This document shows, in pieces, positions 17,390 to 26,323 of a DNA stretch of 64,000 nucleotides (position 1 is its first letter; every line of letters begins with the position of its first letter). Both the position numbers and the translations under genes were made by a program. Source of the stretch: Microbacterium sp. 8M (GTDB lineage Bacteria > Actinomycetota > Actinomycetes > Actinomycetales > Microbacteriaceae); NCBI RefSeq assembly GCF_902506375.1, contig NZ_LR733284.1, positions 2,775,092-2,839,091 on the forward strand, written 5' to 3'. The notes beneath the pieces were generated by a model. That model worked only from the letters and a program-made list of their open reading frames with translations, was not told the DNA's origin and ran no database searches.

Positions 17390-18055
17390 TCAGCCGACAC
17401 CCTGCGGATCCTCCTGGGCGGTCTCCACGATGCCGTCCTCCATCGCCCGGCGCAGCAGGTCGACCTTCGTCGGCGCGGGCCGCCCGACCTCGACGTACTT
17501 CACGCGGATCCTGGTGATGTTCTCCTTGGCCGTGGAGTAGGCCACGCCGAGGCGCTCCGCCACGACCTTCAGCGGCAGCCCGGTCGCGTACAGGCGCAGC
17601 ACCTCCCGCTCGCGCGTGGAGAGCTGGGCATCGGCGAAGGCCGTGTCGCCGTCGACGGCGTTCGCCCATTCCACGTTGTTCAGGGCCTCGCCGCGCGCGA
17701 CGGTGCGCACCGCCGCGATCACGTCATCGAGCGGCGAGGACTTGCTGATGACGCCTGCAGCCCCGGCGACGAGAGCCTCGCGCACGGAGACCGGGCGATC
17801 GGCGACGCTGTGGATGACGACGCTCGAGCCGTCGGCGACCAGCCGGGTGACGTTCTCCGTCACCGTGGTGCCGTCGCCGAGCGTGAGATCGAGCAGCACG
17901 ACGTCGGCGGGGACGGGCAGGGCGCGTCCCCGCGCGTCGAGGTACTCGGCGACGCCGGCGCCCGAGAACACGACCTCGAAGTCGGCCCGCTCGAGCGCGG
18001 CGGCGAGTCCCAGACGAACGGACTCGTGGTCGTCGATCAGGGCTACGCTGCTCAC
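17390..18055 (-). CDS. response regulator, REC-LuxR type
   Basis: 221 residues. The receiver domain (1-120) has the acidic pair Asp8-Asp9, the phospho-acceptor Asp56 (V-V-L-L-D-L-T-L) and Lys105. A C-terminal GerE/LuxR-like helix-turn-helix at about 143-195 begins L-S-T-R-E-R-E-V-L-R-L. The recognition helix (Y-S-T-A-K-E-N-I-T-R-I) departs from the usual T-V-K-N-H/Y. The GTG start is supported by TAAAGT 6 nt upstream. It is first in a three-gene operon with the kinase and the kinase-like protein. Confidence 0.9.
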   Translation of the reverse strand: MSSVALIDDHESVRLGLAAALERADFEVVFSGAGVAEYLDARGRALPVPADVVLLDLTLGDGTTVTENVTRLVADGSSVVIHSVADRPVSVREALVAGAAGVISKSSPLDDVIAAVRTVARGEALNNVEWANAVDGDTAFADAQLSTREREVLRLYATGLPLKVVAERLGVAYSTAKENITRIRVKYVEVGRPAPTKVDLLRRAMEDGIVETAQEDPQGVG

Positions 18056-18061
18056 GGTCTC

Positions 18062-18067
18062 ACTTTA
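18062..18067 (-). promoter_or_regulatory. -10 box TAAAGT, leaderless response-regulator operon
   Basis: TAAAGT on the minus strand ends 6 nt before the GTG at 18055. It is the only promoter-like signal in the 102-nt gap to the methyltransferase gene. Confidence 0.5.
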
Positions 18068-18157
18068 TCCGGTGCCACCGCCTGATTCCGTCGTGCGGCG
18101 ACGTGGTTGCGCCGTGCGAGACGTCGGCGGCGCACACCCGTCCCCCGTCACCGCGGC

Positions 18158-19417
18158 TCAGCGGGTGAGCAGGGCGACCGTCTCCAGGTGGTGCGAGTGC
18201 GGGAAGAGGTCGAAGGCGCGCAGGCGTCGCGGCTCGTAGCCCAGCCCGCGGAAGGTGGCCAGGTCGCGCGCCAGCGCGACGGGGTCGCAGGCGACATAGG
18301 CGATCGCGGACGGATCCAGGGCGGCGACGTCCTCCACCACGGCGCGCCCCGCACCGGAGCGCGGCGGATCCAGGACCACCGCACCGCCGGCGACGTCGCG
18401 CAGGTCGGCGTCCCCGGAGTTCAGAAAGCGGTCGACGCGCGCGGTCAGGGCCCTGACCCCGAGGTCGCGCAGGTTCTCCGCCGCGTGCCGGGTAGCGCGC
18501 GGCGCGGATTCGACCGTCGTGATGCGGCGCCCGCCGAGACGCGCGAGCGTCGCGGCGAACAGCCCGACGCCGCCGTACAGGTCGAGGTGCGCGGCCGATG
18601 GATCCACGGCGCCGTCGAGCAGCTCCGCCACGGCACCGTCCAGCAGGCCCGCCGCGGCCGGGTGGATCTGCCAGAAGCCGTCGACGTCCAGGGCGAACGA
18701 GCGCCCCGCCGCCTGCTCGACGATCGTCTCCGGAGTGCGAGGGCGCGCTCCGCGACGCCCGCCCCGCCCGCGCGGGTGCTGCTCGGCCGCCGGGCGCAGC
18801 ACGCGGCGCACCTCGCCGTCGGCGGGCTCGACGAGTTCGATCCGGCCCGCAGGCAGCCCGCGGAGCTCCCGCGCCGCCGCGTCGATCGCCGGGCGCGCGA
18901 GCACATGCCCGACCACCGGCACCACGCGATGGCTGCGCGCCGCGAACGGTCCGATCCGCCCGTCGTCGTCGACGTGCAGGGTGACCCGGGTGCGCCAGTT
19001 CTCGTCGGCACCGGTGGGTTCCACGTCGGGCGCGTCGATGCCGCCGCCGGCGAAGCGGTCCAGCGCCTCCTGCAGCACCTGGCGCTTCAGCACGCGCTGG
19101 TGCCCGATCTCGATGTGACCCAGGTCGGCGCCGCCGGGGCGCTGCTCCGGAGCACGCGCGACGTCGGCCTCAGGCCACACGTGCGGGCGCCGGTGGGGCG
19201 AGGCCTCGAGCACCTCGACGGTCTCGGCGCGCCAGAAAGAACGGGTGTCCGCACCGTCCGCGGGCTCGCTGAGCCTCGCTCGCACGCGCTCCCCCGGGAT
19301 GGCGTCGGAGACGAACACGACGCGCCCCTCGTGCCGGGCGACGAACACCCCGCCGTGCGCGATCGCGGTCACGTCGAGGTCGAGAAGGGCGCCCTCGGAC
19401 GCGTCGGAATCGCTCAC
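18158..19417 (-). CDS. TrmA/RlmC/RlmD-type RNA m5U methyltransferase
   Basis: A 419-residue class I SAM-dependent RNA (uracil-5-)-methyltransferase. A TRAM-like OB domain occupies residues 1-75. The SAM-binding D-L-Y-G-G-V-G-L-F is at about 281-289, V-L-D-P-P-R-S-G at about 348-355, and the catalytic Cys lies in Y-V-A-C-D-P. That is the only cysteine in the protein, so the [4Fe-4S] cluster seen in many RumA proteins is absent. The target may be 23S rRNA or tRNA. The GTG at 19417 is favoured because GATGAT sits 6 nt before it. Confidence 0.88.
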   Translation of the reverse strand: MSDSDASEGALLDLDVTAIAHGGVFVARHEGRVVFVSDAIPGERVRARLSEPADGADTRSFWRAETVEVLEASPHRRPHVWPEADVARAPEQRPGGADLGHIEIGHQRVLKRQVLQEALDRFAGGGIDAPDVEPTGADENWRTRVTLHVDDDGRIGPFAARSHRVVPVVGHVLARPAIDAAARELRGLPAGRIELVEPADGEVRRVLRPAAEQHPRGRGGRRGARPRTPETIVEQAAGRSFALDVDGFWQIHPAAAGLLDGAVAELLDGAVDPSAAHLDLYGGVGLFAATLARLGGRRITTVESAPRATRHAAENLRDLGVRALTARVDRFLNSGDADLRDVAGGAVVLDPPRSGAGRAVVEDVAALDPSAIAYVACDPVALARDLATFRGLGYEPRRLRAFDLFPHSHHLETVALLTR

Positions 19418-19461
19418 CTCTCGATCATCCCAGACCGCGGAGGCGACGGATCCCGAGCCGA

Positions 19462-19467
19462 TAGCGT
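19462..19467 (+). promoter_or_regulatory. -10 box TAGCGT, leaderless maf
   Basis: TAGCGT ends 6 nt before the ATG at 19474, within the 56-bp divergent gap to the methyltransferase gene. Confidence 0.5.
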
Positions 19468-19473
19468 GGATCC

Positions 19474-20133
19474 ATGCGCGTGTGCCTCGCCTCCACCTCT
19501 CCCGCTCGTCTCGCCCTGCTGCGCCAGAGCGGCATCGAGCCGATCTGCCTGAGCCCCGGCGTCGACGAGGACGCGGTCGCCGCGGCGGAGGCGCAGCGCC
19601 TCGGCCGCGCGCTCGCGCCGGAGGAGGTCGTGCTGCTGCTCGCACGTGCGAAGGCCGCGGACGTCGCCGCCCGCATCCACGACGCGCACCCCGGCTTCGA
19701 AGGGATCGTGATCGGCGGCGACTCCATGTTCGAGCTCGACGGCGAGGTACACGGCAAGCCCTACGAGCCCGAGCGCGCGATCGCCCGCTGGCACGCGATG
19801 CGCGGACGCACCGGAGTGCTGCACTCGGGGCACAGCGTGATCCAGGTGCGCCCGGATGCGCCGCCCCGCGAGGTGCACGCGGTCGCCGAGGCGGCTGTCA
19901 CGTTCGCCGCCGACATCGACGACGCGGAGATCGAGGCGTACGTCGCCACCGGGGAGCCGCTTCTCGTCGCGGGCGCCTTCACCGTGGACAGCCTGGGCGG
20001 TGCCTTCATCGAGCGCGTGGAGGGCGACCCCTCCACGGTCGTCGGCATGTCGCTGTCCACCCTCCGCCACCTCGTCGGGCGGCTCGGCATCCGCTGGACC
20101 GATCTCTGGAACGCCGTTCCGTCCGTGTCCTGA
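19474..20133 (+). CDS. maf: Maf-like nucleoside triphosphate pyrophosphatase
   Basis: 219 residues. The family's N-terminal substrate loop A-S-T-S-P-A-R-L-A-L-L is at 6-16, followed by the conserved G-G-D-S-M-F-E strand near 88-94 and K-P-Y-E-P-E. Maf proteins hydrolyse modified or canonical NTPs such as m7GTP, dTTP or UTP and are linked to arrest of cell division. Maf often sits beside acyl-CoA carboxylase genes in actinobacteria, as here: the alpha chain follows 125 nt later. ATCCGCGG/CCGCGGAT arms after the stop form a weak terminator candidate. Confidence 0.92.
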   Translation: MRVCLASTSPARLALLRQSGIEPICLSPGVDEDAVAAAEAQRLGRALAPEEVVLLLARAKAADVAARIHDAHPGFEGIVIGGDSMFELDGEVHGKPYEPERAIARWHAMRGRTGVLHSGHSVIQVRPDAPPREVHAVAEAAVTFAADIDDAEIEAYVATGEPLLVAGAFTVDSLGGAFIERVEGDPSTVVGMSLSTLRHLVGRLGIRWTDLWNAVPSVS

Positions 20134-20245
20134 CCTCGGCAGGCGCCGCATCGAGGCGCGCCCGGATCCGCGGTTCGTAGATTCCAGGAAGCGATCTCCG
20201 CGGATTCTTGTGGAGGGTCGTCAAAAATATCGGGACGGCTGTCGA

Positions 20246-20251
20246 TAGGCT
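20246..20251 (+). promoter_or_regulatory. -10 box TAGGCT, leaderless carboxylase alpha gene
   Basis: TAGGCT ends 7 nt before the ATG at 20259, so that ATG rather than an upstream in-frame codon is the start. Confidence 0.6.
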
Positions 20252-20258
20252 GACATCC

Positions 20259-22028
20259 ATGCCTGCCATCGCCAAGGTGCTCGTCGCCAACCGCGGCGAG
20301 ATCGCCGTCCGCATCATCCGCGCCGCGCGCGACTCCGGTCTCTCCTCCGTCGCCGTGTACGCGGACCAGGACCGGGACGCCATGCACACCCGGCTCGCCG
20401 ACGAGGCCTACGCCCTCGACGGATCGACGAGCGCCGAGACCTACCTGCAGATCGACAAGATCCTGTCGGTGGCCCGCCGCTCCGGCGCAGACACCGTCCA
20501 CCCCGGCTACGGCTTCCTGGCCGAGAACGCCGGCTTCGCCCGCGCCGTCATCGACGCGGGGCTCGTGTGGATCGGCCCCTCCCCCGAGGCCATCGAGGCG
20601 CTCGGCGACAAGGTCACCGCCCGCCACGTCGCGGAGAAGGTCGGCGCGCCGCTGGCGCCCGGCACCCCGGGACCGGTGGAGACCGCAGAAGAGGTCGTCG
20701 CCTTCGCCGAGAAGGTCGGGCTGCCCATCGCGATCAAGGCCGCCTACGGCGGCGGCGGGCGCGGCCTCAAGGTCGCCCGCGAGCTCGACGAAGTCGCCGA
20801 GCAGTTCGAGTCGGCCACCCGCGAGGCGATCGCGGCATTCGGCCGCGGCGAGTGCTTCGTGGAGAAGTACCTCGACAAGCCGCGCCATGTCGAGACGCAG
20901 TGCCTCGCCGACGCGGCGGGCAACGTCGTCGTCATCTCGACCCGCGATTGCTCACTGCAGCGCCGGCACCAGAAGCTCGTCGAGGAGGCCCCCGCGCCGT
21001 TCCTCACCGAGGAGCAGAACCGCGTGCTCTACGAGGCGTCCAAGGCGATCCTCAAGGAGGTCGGCTACGTCGGCGCGGGCACCTGCGAGTTCCTCATCGG
21101 CGCCGACGGCACCATCTCCTTCCTCGAGGTCAACACGCGCCTCCAGGTCGAGCACCCCGTGTCCGAGGAGGTCACCGGCATCGACCTGGTCCGCGAGCAG
21201 TTCCGCATCGCGGCCGGCGGCACGATCGACTACGACGACCCCGCCCCGCAGGGCCACTCGATCGAGTTCCGCATCAACGGCGAGGACCCGGGCCGCGGCT
21301 TCCTGCCGCAGCCGGGCCCGATCCACGTGTTCAAGACCTTCGGCGGCCCGGGCATCCGCCTCGACTCCGGCGTGACCGCGGGCGACGTGGTCTCCGGCGC
21401 GTTCGACTCCCTGCTGGCGAAGATCATCGTCACCGGCAAGGACCGCGCGGAGGCGCTGGAGCGCTCCCGCCGCGCCCTGGACGAGTTCGAGGTCTCGGGC
21501 CTGCCCACCGTGCTGCCGTTCCACCGCAAGGTCGTGAACGACCCGGCCTTCACGGCCGAGGACGGCCAGTTCGGCGTCTACACGCGCTGGATCGAGACCG
21601 AGTTCGTCAACGACATCCCCGCGTGGGACGGCGAGCTCGAGCCCAGCGCCGAGCCGAAGGGCCGCCACACGGTGGTCGTCGAGGTCGCCGGCAAGCGCCT
21701 CGAGGTGAGCCTGCCCGACCGCGTCGCGGCCTCGGTCGTCGGCACCGGCGGGCGCCCCGCCGCCGTGCCGCCGTCGCGTCGCAGCCACGCCAAGACGGTG
21801 AACGCCGGCGCATCCGGCGACGCGGTGAAGTCGCCGATGCAGGCCACGGTCGTCAAGGTCGCGGTCGAGGAGGGCCAGCAGGTCGTCAAGGGCGACCTGG
21901 TCGTCGTCCTCGAGGCGATGAAGATGGAGCAGCCTCTGCAGGCGCATAAGGACGGAGTGGTCGGCAACATCAACGCCGACGCCGGCGCGACCGTGTCGGC
22001 CGGCCACCAGCTGCTCACCATCAGCTGA
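20259..22028 (+). CDS. accA3: acyl-CoA carboxylase alpha chain (biotin carboxylase plus carrier)
   Basis: 589 residues. The biotin carboxylase region spans about 1-450 ([14 protein letters not shown] at the start). Its ATP-grasp domain has a glycine-rich loop G-G-G-G-R-G-L near 165-171, and [10 protein letters not shown] is the active-site strand. A linker and a C-terminal carrier domain follow with biotin attached to Lys555 (E-A-M-K-M-E-Q). It carboxylates its own biotin, then works with AccD (13041-14630) and AccE. BirA at 12141-12905 should attach the biotin. The gene is alone, between maf and a convergent dehydrogenase gene. Confidence 0.94.
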   Translation: MPAIAKVLVANRGEIAVRIIRAARDSGLSSVAVYADQDRDAMHTRLADEAYALDGSTSAETYLQIDKILSVARRSGADTVHPGYGFLAENAGFARAVIDAGLVWIGPSPEAIEALGDKVTARHVAEKVGAPLAPGTPGPVETAEEVVAFAEKVGLPIAIKAAYGGGGRGLKVARELDEVAEQFESATREAIAAFGRGECFVEKYLDKPRHVETQCLADAAGNVVVISTRDCSLQRRHQKLVEEAPAPFLTEEQNRVLYEASKAILKEVGYVGAGTCEFLIGADGTISFLEVNTRLQVEHPVSEEVTGIDLVREQFRIAAGGTIDYDDPAPQGHSIEFRINGEDPGRGFLPQPGPIHVFKTFGGPGIRLDSGVTAGDVVSGAFDSLLAKIIVTGKDRAEALERSRRALDEFEVSGLPTVLPFHRKVVNDPAFTAEDGQFGVYTRWIETEFVNDIPAWDGELEPSAEPKGRHTVVVEVAGKRLEVSLPDRVAASVVGTGGRPAAVPPSRRSHAKTVNAGASGDAVKSPMQATVVKVAVEEGQQVVKGDLVVVLEAMKMEQPLQAHKDGVVGNINADAGATVSAGHQLLTIS

Positions 22029-22095
22029 CCGGATCCGGATCGCGCCACCGCCGCTGCCGCCACCGCCGACGCTGCCGTAGGCGGGGCCGTTGCCG

Positions 22096-22176
22096 CCGAG
22101 CCACCCCTTTCACGCCGAACCACCCCCTTGCACCGCGTACGCAAGGGGGTGGTTCGATGAGAAGGGGGTGGCTCGG
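22096..22176. repeat. nested double inverted repeat (four related 15-mers)
   Basis: Inner arms 22116-22130 and 22142-22156 are perfect 15-bp inverted repeats around an 11-nt loop. Outer arms 22096-22110 and 22162-22176 pair over 15 bp with one mismatch. All four are variants of CCGARCCACCCCYTT. It can act as a bidirectional terminator and may be a copy of a dispersed repeat. Confidence 0.75.
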
Positions 22177-22188
22177 CGCGGGGAGGCG

Positions 22189-22253
22189 GGCGGCGCGAGC
22201 GGCGCGAGGGCGCGGGCGGCGCGGGCGGCGCGAGGGCGCGAGCGGCGCGAGCG
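22189..22253. repeat. GGCGCGAG low-complexity tract
   Basis: Irregular tandem copies of GGCGCGAG and GGCGCGGGC, nearly pure G+C. Units are too short and imperfect to be a CRISPR array. Confidence 0.6.
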
Positions 22254-22258
22254 GGGGC

Positions 22259-23698
22259 TCAGCCGGCGATGTAGACCTGGTGCATCGCGCGGGTGGCGTC
22301 GGTGATGCTGCTGGTGATCGACGGGTACGCGGCGAACACGCGCGACACCTGGTCGACGTTCAGGCGGCGCTCCACGGCGATCGCAAGCGGGTAGATCAGC
22401 TCCGAGGCCCGCGGGGCGACGATCACGGCGCCGATCACGGTGCCGGAGCCCTTGCGCGCGAGGATCTTCACGAAGCCGTCGCGGATCCCCTGCATCTTCG
22501 CGCGCGGGTTGGCGGCCAAGGGCAGCTTGTACGCGATGCCGTCGGCCACGCCGTCCTCGATGTCCTTCTCGGAGAAGCCGATCGTGGCGATCTCGGGCGC
22601 CGTGAAGATGTTCGCGGTGATCTTGCGCTTCTCCAGCGGGATCACGATGTCGCCCAGGGCGTGGAACACGGCGGTGCGCCCCTGCATCGAGGCGACCGAG
22701 GCGAGCGGGAAGAAGTTGGTGCAGTCGCCGACCGCGTAGATGTTCGAGACCGAGGTGCGCGCGACCCGGTTGACCCGGATGTGACCGGAGTCGGTGAGCT
22801 CGACGCCGGCGTCCTCGAGGCCGATCCCTGCGGTGTTCGGGATGGATCCGACCGCCATCAGGCAGTGGCTGCCGTCGACCGTGCGGCCGTCCGACAGCGT
22901 GACCCTGACGCCCGTGTCGGTGCGCTCCACCCGATCGGCGCGGGACTTGGAGAGCACCTGCATGCCGCCGCGCTTGAAGACCTTCTCGAGCACGCGCGCG
23001 GCGTCCTGGTCCTCGCCGGGCAGCACCTGATCACGACTGGAGATCAGCGTGACCTTCGCCCCGAGGTTCATGTACGCGGACGCGAACTCGGCGCCGGTGA
23101 CGCCGGAGCCGACCACGATGAGGTGCTCCGGCAGCGTCTTCATGTCGTAGAGCTGCGTCCAGGTGAGGATGCGCTCCCCGTCGGGCTTGGCGGAGTCGAG
23201 CTCGCGGGGCGACGCGCCCACGGCGACGACGAGCGTGTCGGCCTCGATGCGGTCGAAGTCGGTGCCGTCCTCCGAGGTGGAGACGACGATCGCGTCCGGG
23301 CCGTCCAGACGGCCGTGGCCGGAGAGGATCGTCACGCCCGCGTCGAGCAGCGCGGTGCGCATGTCCTCGGACTGCTGCCCCGCCAGCGCCATCAGCCGCT
23401 TGTTCACGGCGGCCAGGTTGATCGCGATCTGCGGCTTGAGCGGCTTGCCCTCGGCGCCCTTGGCGTAGAACTGCACGCCCAGGTCGCTGGCCTCGCTGAT
23501 TGCGACGGCGGCGTCGGCCGTGGCGATGAGGCTCTTGGAGGGCACGACATCGGTGAGCACGGCGGAACCGCCGACGCCCACCCTCTCCACGAGCGTCACC
23601 TCCGCACCGAGCTGGGCTGCGGCGAGCGCCGCCTCGTATCCGCCGGGGCCGCCGCCGAGAACGGCGACGCGCTGAGAGCGCTCGAACATCAAGGTCAT
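22259..23698 (-). CDS. lpdA: NAD(P)H-quinone dehydrogenase, LpdA-like flavoprotein
   Basis: A 479-residue member of the pyridine nucleotide disulfide oxidoreductase family. FAD motif G-G-G-P-G-G-Y-E is near 13-20, NAD motif G-S-G-V-T-G-A-E is near 190, and a second FAD contact Y-A-V-G-D-C is near 320. The redox disulfide of dihydrolipoamide dehydrogenase is missing (G-G-S-A-V-L-T-D-V-V-P-S-K in its place). This matches mycobacterial LpdA (Rv3303c), a quinone reductase, not an E3 subunit. ATG 23698 is chosen; 23689 and 23707 are alternatives. Confidence 0.88.
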   Translation of the reverse strand: MTLMFERSQRVAVLGGGPGGYEAALAAAQLGAEVTLVERVGVGGSAVLTDVVPSKSLIATADAAVAISEASDLGVQFYAKGAEGKPLKPQIAINLAAVNKRLMALAGQQSEDMRTALLDAGVTILSGHGRLDGPDAIVVSTSEDGTDFDRIEADTLVVAVGASPRELDSAKPDGERILTWTQLYDMKTLPEHLIVVGSGVTGAEFASAYMNLGAKVTLISSRDQVLPGEDQDAARVLEKVFKRGGMQVLSKSRADRVERTDTGVRVTLSDGRTVDGSHCLMAVGSIPNTAGIGLEDAGVELTDSGHIRVNRVARTSVSNIYAVGDCTNFFPLASVASMQGRTAVFHALGDIVIPLEKRKITANIFTAPEIATIGFSEKDIEDGVADGIAYKLPLAANPRAKMQGIRDGFVKILARKGSGTVIGAVIVAPRASELIYPLAIAVERRLNVDQVSRVFAAYPSITSSITDATRAMHQVYIAG

Positions 23699-23789
23699 GG
23701 GATCCATTCTTCCGCATCCGCAGGATGCCGACGATCCGCCCGCCCGGCGCTCTTCCGAGCCCGCCTCCCCCGGGGAGAGCACGGAGCCG

Positions 23790-23795
23790 TATCCT
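23790..23795 (+). promoter_or_regulatory. -10 box TATCCT, leaderless purine phosphorylase gene
   Basis: TATCCT ends 7 nt before the ATG at 23803, which is the third residue-level candidate start in the frame and the best supported. Confidence 0.5.
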
Positions 23796-23802
23796 CGTTC
23801 TC

Positions 23803-24633
23803 ATGGCTGATCAGACCCACCCCCTCGACGACCCGAACGCCGACCCCTTCGCGATCGCCGCAGAGGCGGCCGCGGACATCCACCGGCTGACCGGCGTCGA
23901 TCACCACGACATCGCCGTCACCCTCGGCTCCGGCTGGAGCAAGGCCGCGGAGCTCATCGGCGAGACCGTCGCGACCATCCCCGCCACGGAGGTCACCGGC
24001 TTCTCGAAGCCCGCGCTCGAGGGCCACGTCGGGACGCTGCGCAGCATCGTGACGCCCGGTGGGAAGAACGTGCTCGTGATCGGCGCACGCACGCACTACT
24101 ACGAGGGCCACGGCGTGCGCCGGGTCGTGCACAGCGTGCGCACCGCCGCGGCCACGGGGGCGAAGACCATGGTGCTCACCAACGGCGCGGGCGGCATCCG
24201 CGAGACGTGGAAGCCGGGCCAGCCCGTGCTGATCAGCGACCACATCAACCTCACCGCGGACTCTCCGCTCGAGGGCGCCACCTTCATCGATCTCACCGAC
24301 CTCTACAGCGCACGCCTGCGCGACCTCGCGCGCACGATCGACCCGACGCTCGACGAGGGCGTGTACACGCAGTTCCGGGGACCGCACTACGAGACTCCCG
24401 CCGAGGTGCAGATGGCGAAGGCCATCGGCGGCCACATCGTGGGCATGTCCACGGCGCTCGAGGCGATCGCCGCGCGCGAGGCCGGCATGGAGATCCTCGG
24501 CTTCTCGCTCATCACCAACCTCGCCGCCGGGATCCAGAAGACGCCGCTCAGCCACGAAGAGGTGATCGAGGCGGGCCGAGAGGCCGAGCCGGTCATCTCG
24601 GATCTGCTGGCCCGCGTGATCGGGGCGCTGTGA
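23803..24633 (+). CDS. punA: purine nucleoside phosphorylase (trimeric class)
   Basis: 276 residues of the PNP/MTAP family. The phosphate loop T-L-G-S-G-W is at about 45-50, R-T-H-Y-Y-E-G-H at about 96-103, and the purine/ribose site E-V-Q-M-A-K with G-M-S-T-A-L-E-A near 200-220. It splits inosine or guanosine with phosphate into base and ribose-1-phosphate. It is leaderless. Its stop overlaps the GTG of the downstream mutase, consistent with ribose-1-phosphate being passed to that enzyme. Confidence 0.93.
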   Translation: MADQTHPLDDPNADPFAIAAEAAADIHRLTGVDHHDIAVTLGSGWSKAAELIGETVATIPATEVTGFSKPALEGHVGTLRSIVTPGGKNVLVIGARTHYYEGHGVRRVVHSVRTAAATGAKTMVLTNGAGGIRETWKPGQPVLISDHINLTADSPLEGATFIDLTDLYSARLRDLARTIDPTLDEGVYTQFRGPHYETPAEVQMAKAIGGHIVGMSTALEAIAAREAGMEILGFSLITNLAAGIQKTPLSHEEVIEAGREAEPVISDLLARVIGAL

Positions 24634-26321
24634 GCGGCCGGGAGGCGGCACTGCTCACGCAGGCCCGCGCCTGGCTGCGACAGGATCCGGATCCGGAGAC
24701 CCGCGACGAGCTCGCCGGGCTCATCACGCTCGCCGGATCCGGCGACGAAGCGGCGCTCGCCGACCTCGACGACCGGTTCCGCACCCGCCTCGCGTTCGGC
24801 ACGGCCGGGCTCCGGGGCGAGCTCGCGGCGGGGTCGAACCGGATGAACCGCGTGCTCGTGGCGCAGGCCGCGGCCGGCTTCGCGGCGTACCTGACCGAGA
24901 GAGCCGCCGGCACAACGCCCACCGTCGTCATCGGCTACGACGGACGCAGGAACTCGCGGGTGTTCGCGAAGGACTCCGCGGAGATCTTCGCCGGCGCGGG
25001 GCTGCGGGCGATCCTGCTGCCGCGCCTGCTCCCGACGCCCGTGCTCGCGTTCGCCGTGCGCCATCTCGGCGCCGACGCCGGCGTGATGGTGACCGCGAGC
25101 CACAACCCGCCCAACGACAACGGGTACAAGGTCTACCTCGGCGGCGCCGATCAGGGGTCGCAGATCGTCTCCCCCGCCGACGCCGAGATCGCCGCGCACA
25201 TCCAGCGCGTCGCCGACCGCGGGGACGTCCCGGCGATCCCCCGCTCCGACGCGTACGAGACCGCCGGCGAGGAGGTCGTCGACGCGTACGTCGCCGCGAC
25301 CGCCGCAGTCGCCCCCGCCCCGGTCGGCGCCGCAGGGCTGCGCTGGGTCTACACCGCCATGCACGGCGTGGGCTGGGAGACGTTCTCCCGCATCATCGCC
25401 GAGGCCGGCTACCCCGCGCCGTGGACCGTCGGCGAGCAGCGCGACCCGGATCCGACCTTCCGCACCGTCTCCTTCCCGAACCCGGAGGAGCCCGGGGCCA
25501 TGGATCTCGCGTTCGCGAAGGCCCGCACCCTGGGGGCCGAACTGGTGATCGCGAACGACCCGGATGCGGACCGGCTCGCCGTCGGCATCCCCGACGAGAG
25601 CGCCGAGGGCGGCTGGCGCCGGCTCACCGGCAACGAGGTGGGCCTGCTGCTCGGCTGGCGCGCGGCGCGCGCGGCCACGGTCGACGGCCCCGCGGCGCCC
25701 GGGACCTCGCTGGCGTGCTCCCTGGTCTCCTCGCCGGCGCTCGGCGCGGTGGCGGAGCGCTACGGGCTGGACTTCCACGAGACGCTCACCGGCTTCAAGT
25801 GGATCTCGCGGGCACGCGGCATCGCGTTCGGCTACGAAGAGGCGCTGGGCTACCTGGTCAACCCCGACACGGTGCGGGACAAGGACGGCATCTCGGCAGC
25901 TGTCGCCCTGCTCGGCCTCGCTGCGGAGGCCCGCGGGCGCGAGGCCACGCTGGCGGACCTGCTCGACGAGGTCGCCGCAGAGGTGGGCCACTTCGCCAGC
26001 GGCCAGGTGTCGCTCCGCGTCGACGATGTCGCCGTGATCGGCCGCATCATGGCAGCGCTCCGCCAGGATCCGCCCTCCGCGTTCGGGGACAGGGCGATCA
26101 CCGCGTCCGAGGACCTCCTCTCCGCCGACTCCGGCGCCCCCGCGGGGGACGTGCTGCGGTACCGGCTCGCCGACGGCTCCCGCGTGATCGTGCGTCCGAG
26201 CGGCACCGAGCCCAAGCTCAAGGTGTACCTCGACGCGCGCGCCGACTCGGCCGAGGCGGCCCGTGCCGCCGTGGCGGAGCTCGACGCGGCGATCCGCGAG
26301 CTGCTGGCTCGGCTGGGCTGA
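24630..26321 (+). CDS. phosphohexomutase/phosphopentomutase (PGM2-like)
   Basis: A 563-residue alpha-D-phosphohexomutase. The phosphoserine loop T-A-S-H-N-P-P is centred on Ser157, the metal-binding D-P-D-A-D-R is near 310, and the C-terminal phosphate site R-P-S-G-T-E-P-K is near 525. This length and motif set fits the PGM2/phosphopentomutase branch. Coupling by GTGA overlap to purine nucleoside phosphorylase suggests that it turns ribose-1-phosphate into ribose-5-phosphate. Glucose-1-phosphate or mannose phosphate remain possible substrates. Confidence 0.88.
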   Translation: MSGREAALLTQARAWLRQDPDPETRDELAGLITLAGSGDEAALADLDDRFRTRLAFGTAGLRGELAAGSNRMNRVLVAQAAAGFAAYLTERAAGTTPTVVIGYDGRRNSRVFAKDSAEIFAGAGLRAILLPRLLPTPVLAFAVRHLGADAGVMVTASHNPPNDNGYKVYLGGADQGSQIVSPADAEIAAHIQRVADRGDVPAIPRSDAYETAGEEVVDAYVAATAAVAPAPVGAAGLRWVYTAMHGVGWETFSRIIAEAGYPAPWTVGEQRDPDPTFRTVSFPNPEEPGAMDLAFAKARTLGAELVIANDPDADRLAVGIPDESAEGGWRRLTGNEVGLLLGWRAARAATVDGPAAPGTSLACSLVSSPALGAVAERYGLDFHETLTGFKWISRARGIAFGYEEALGYLVNPDTVRDKDGISAAVALLGLAAEARGREATLADLLDEVAAEVGHFASGQVSLRVDDVAVIGRIMAALRQDPPSAFGDRAITASEDLLSADSGAPAGDVLRYRLADGSRVIVRPSGTEPKLKVYLDARADSAEAARAAVAELDAAIRELLARLG

Positions 26322-26323
26322 CG

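Larger units (their letters stand above)
22029..22258. other. 230-bp convergent intergenic region
   Basis: No gene is seen. It begins with a CCGGATCCGG palindrome and a GCCGCC-rich run. It then holds the nested inverted repeat (22096-22176) and a GGCGCGAG-type low-complexity tract (22189-22253). It separates the convergent accA3 and lpdA genes, so both elements may help end transcription. Confidence 0.6.

Noticed and set aside
22189..22253. Tandem GGCGCGAG units as a CRISPR array
   Set aside because: Units are 8-10 bp, imperfect, without spacers, and there are no cas genes.
22259..23698. Dihydrolipoamide dehydrogenase (E3) of a 2-oxoacid complex
   Set aside because: The redox-active C-x4-C pair is missing and no E1/E2 genes are nearby.
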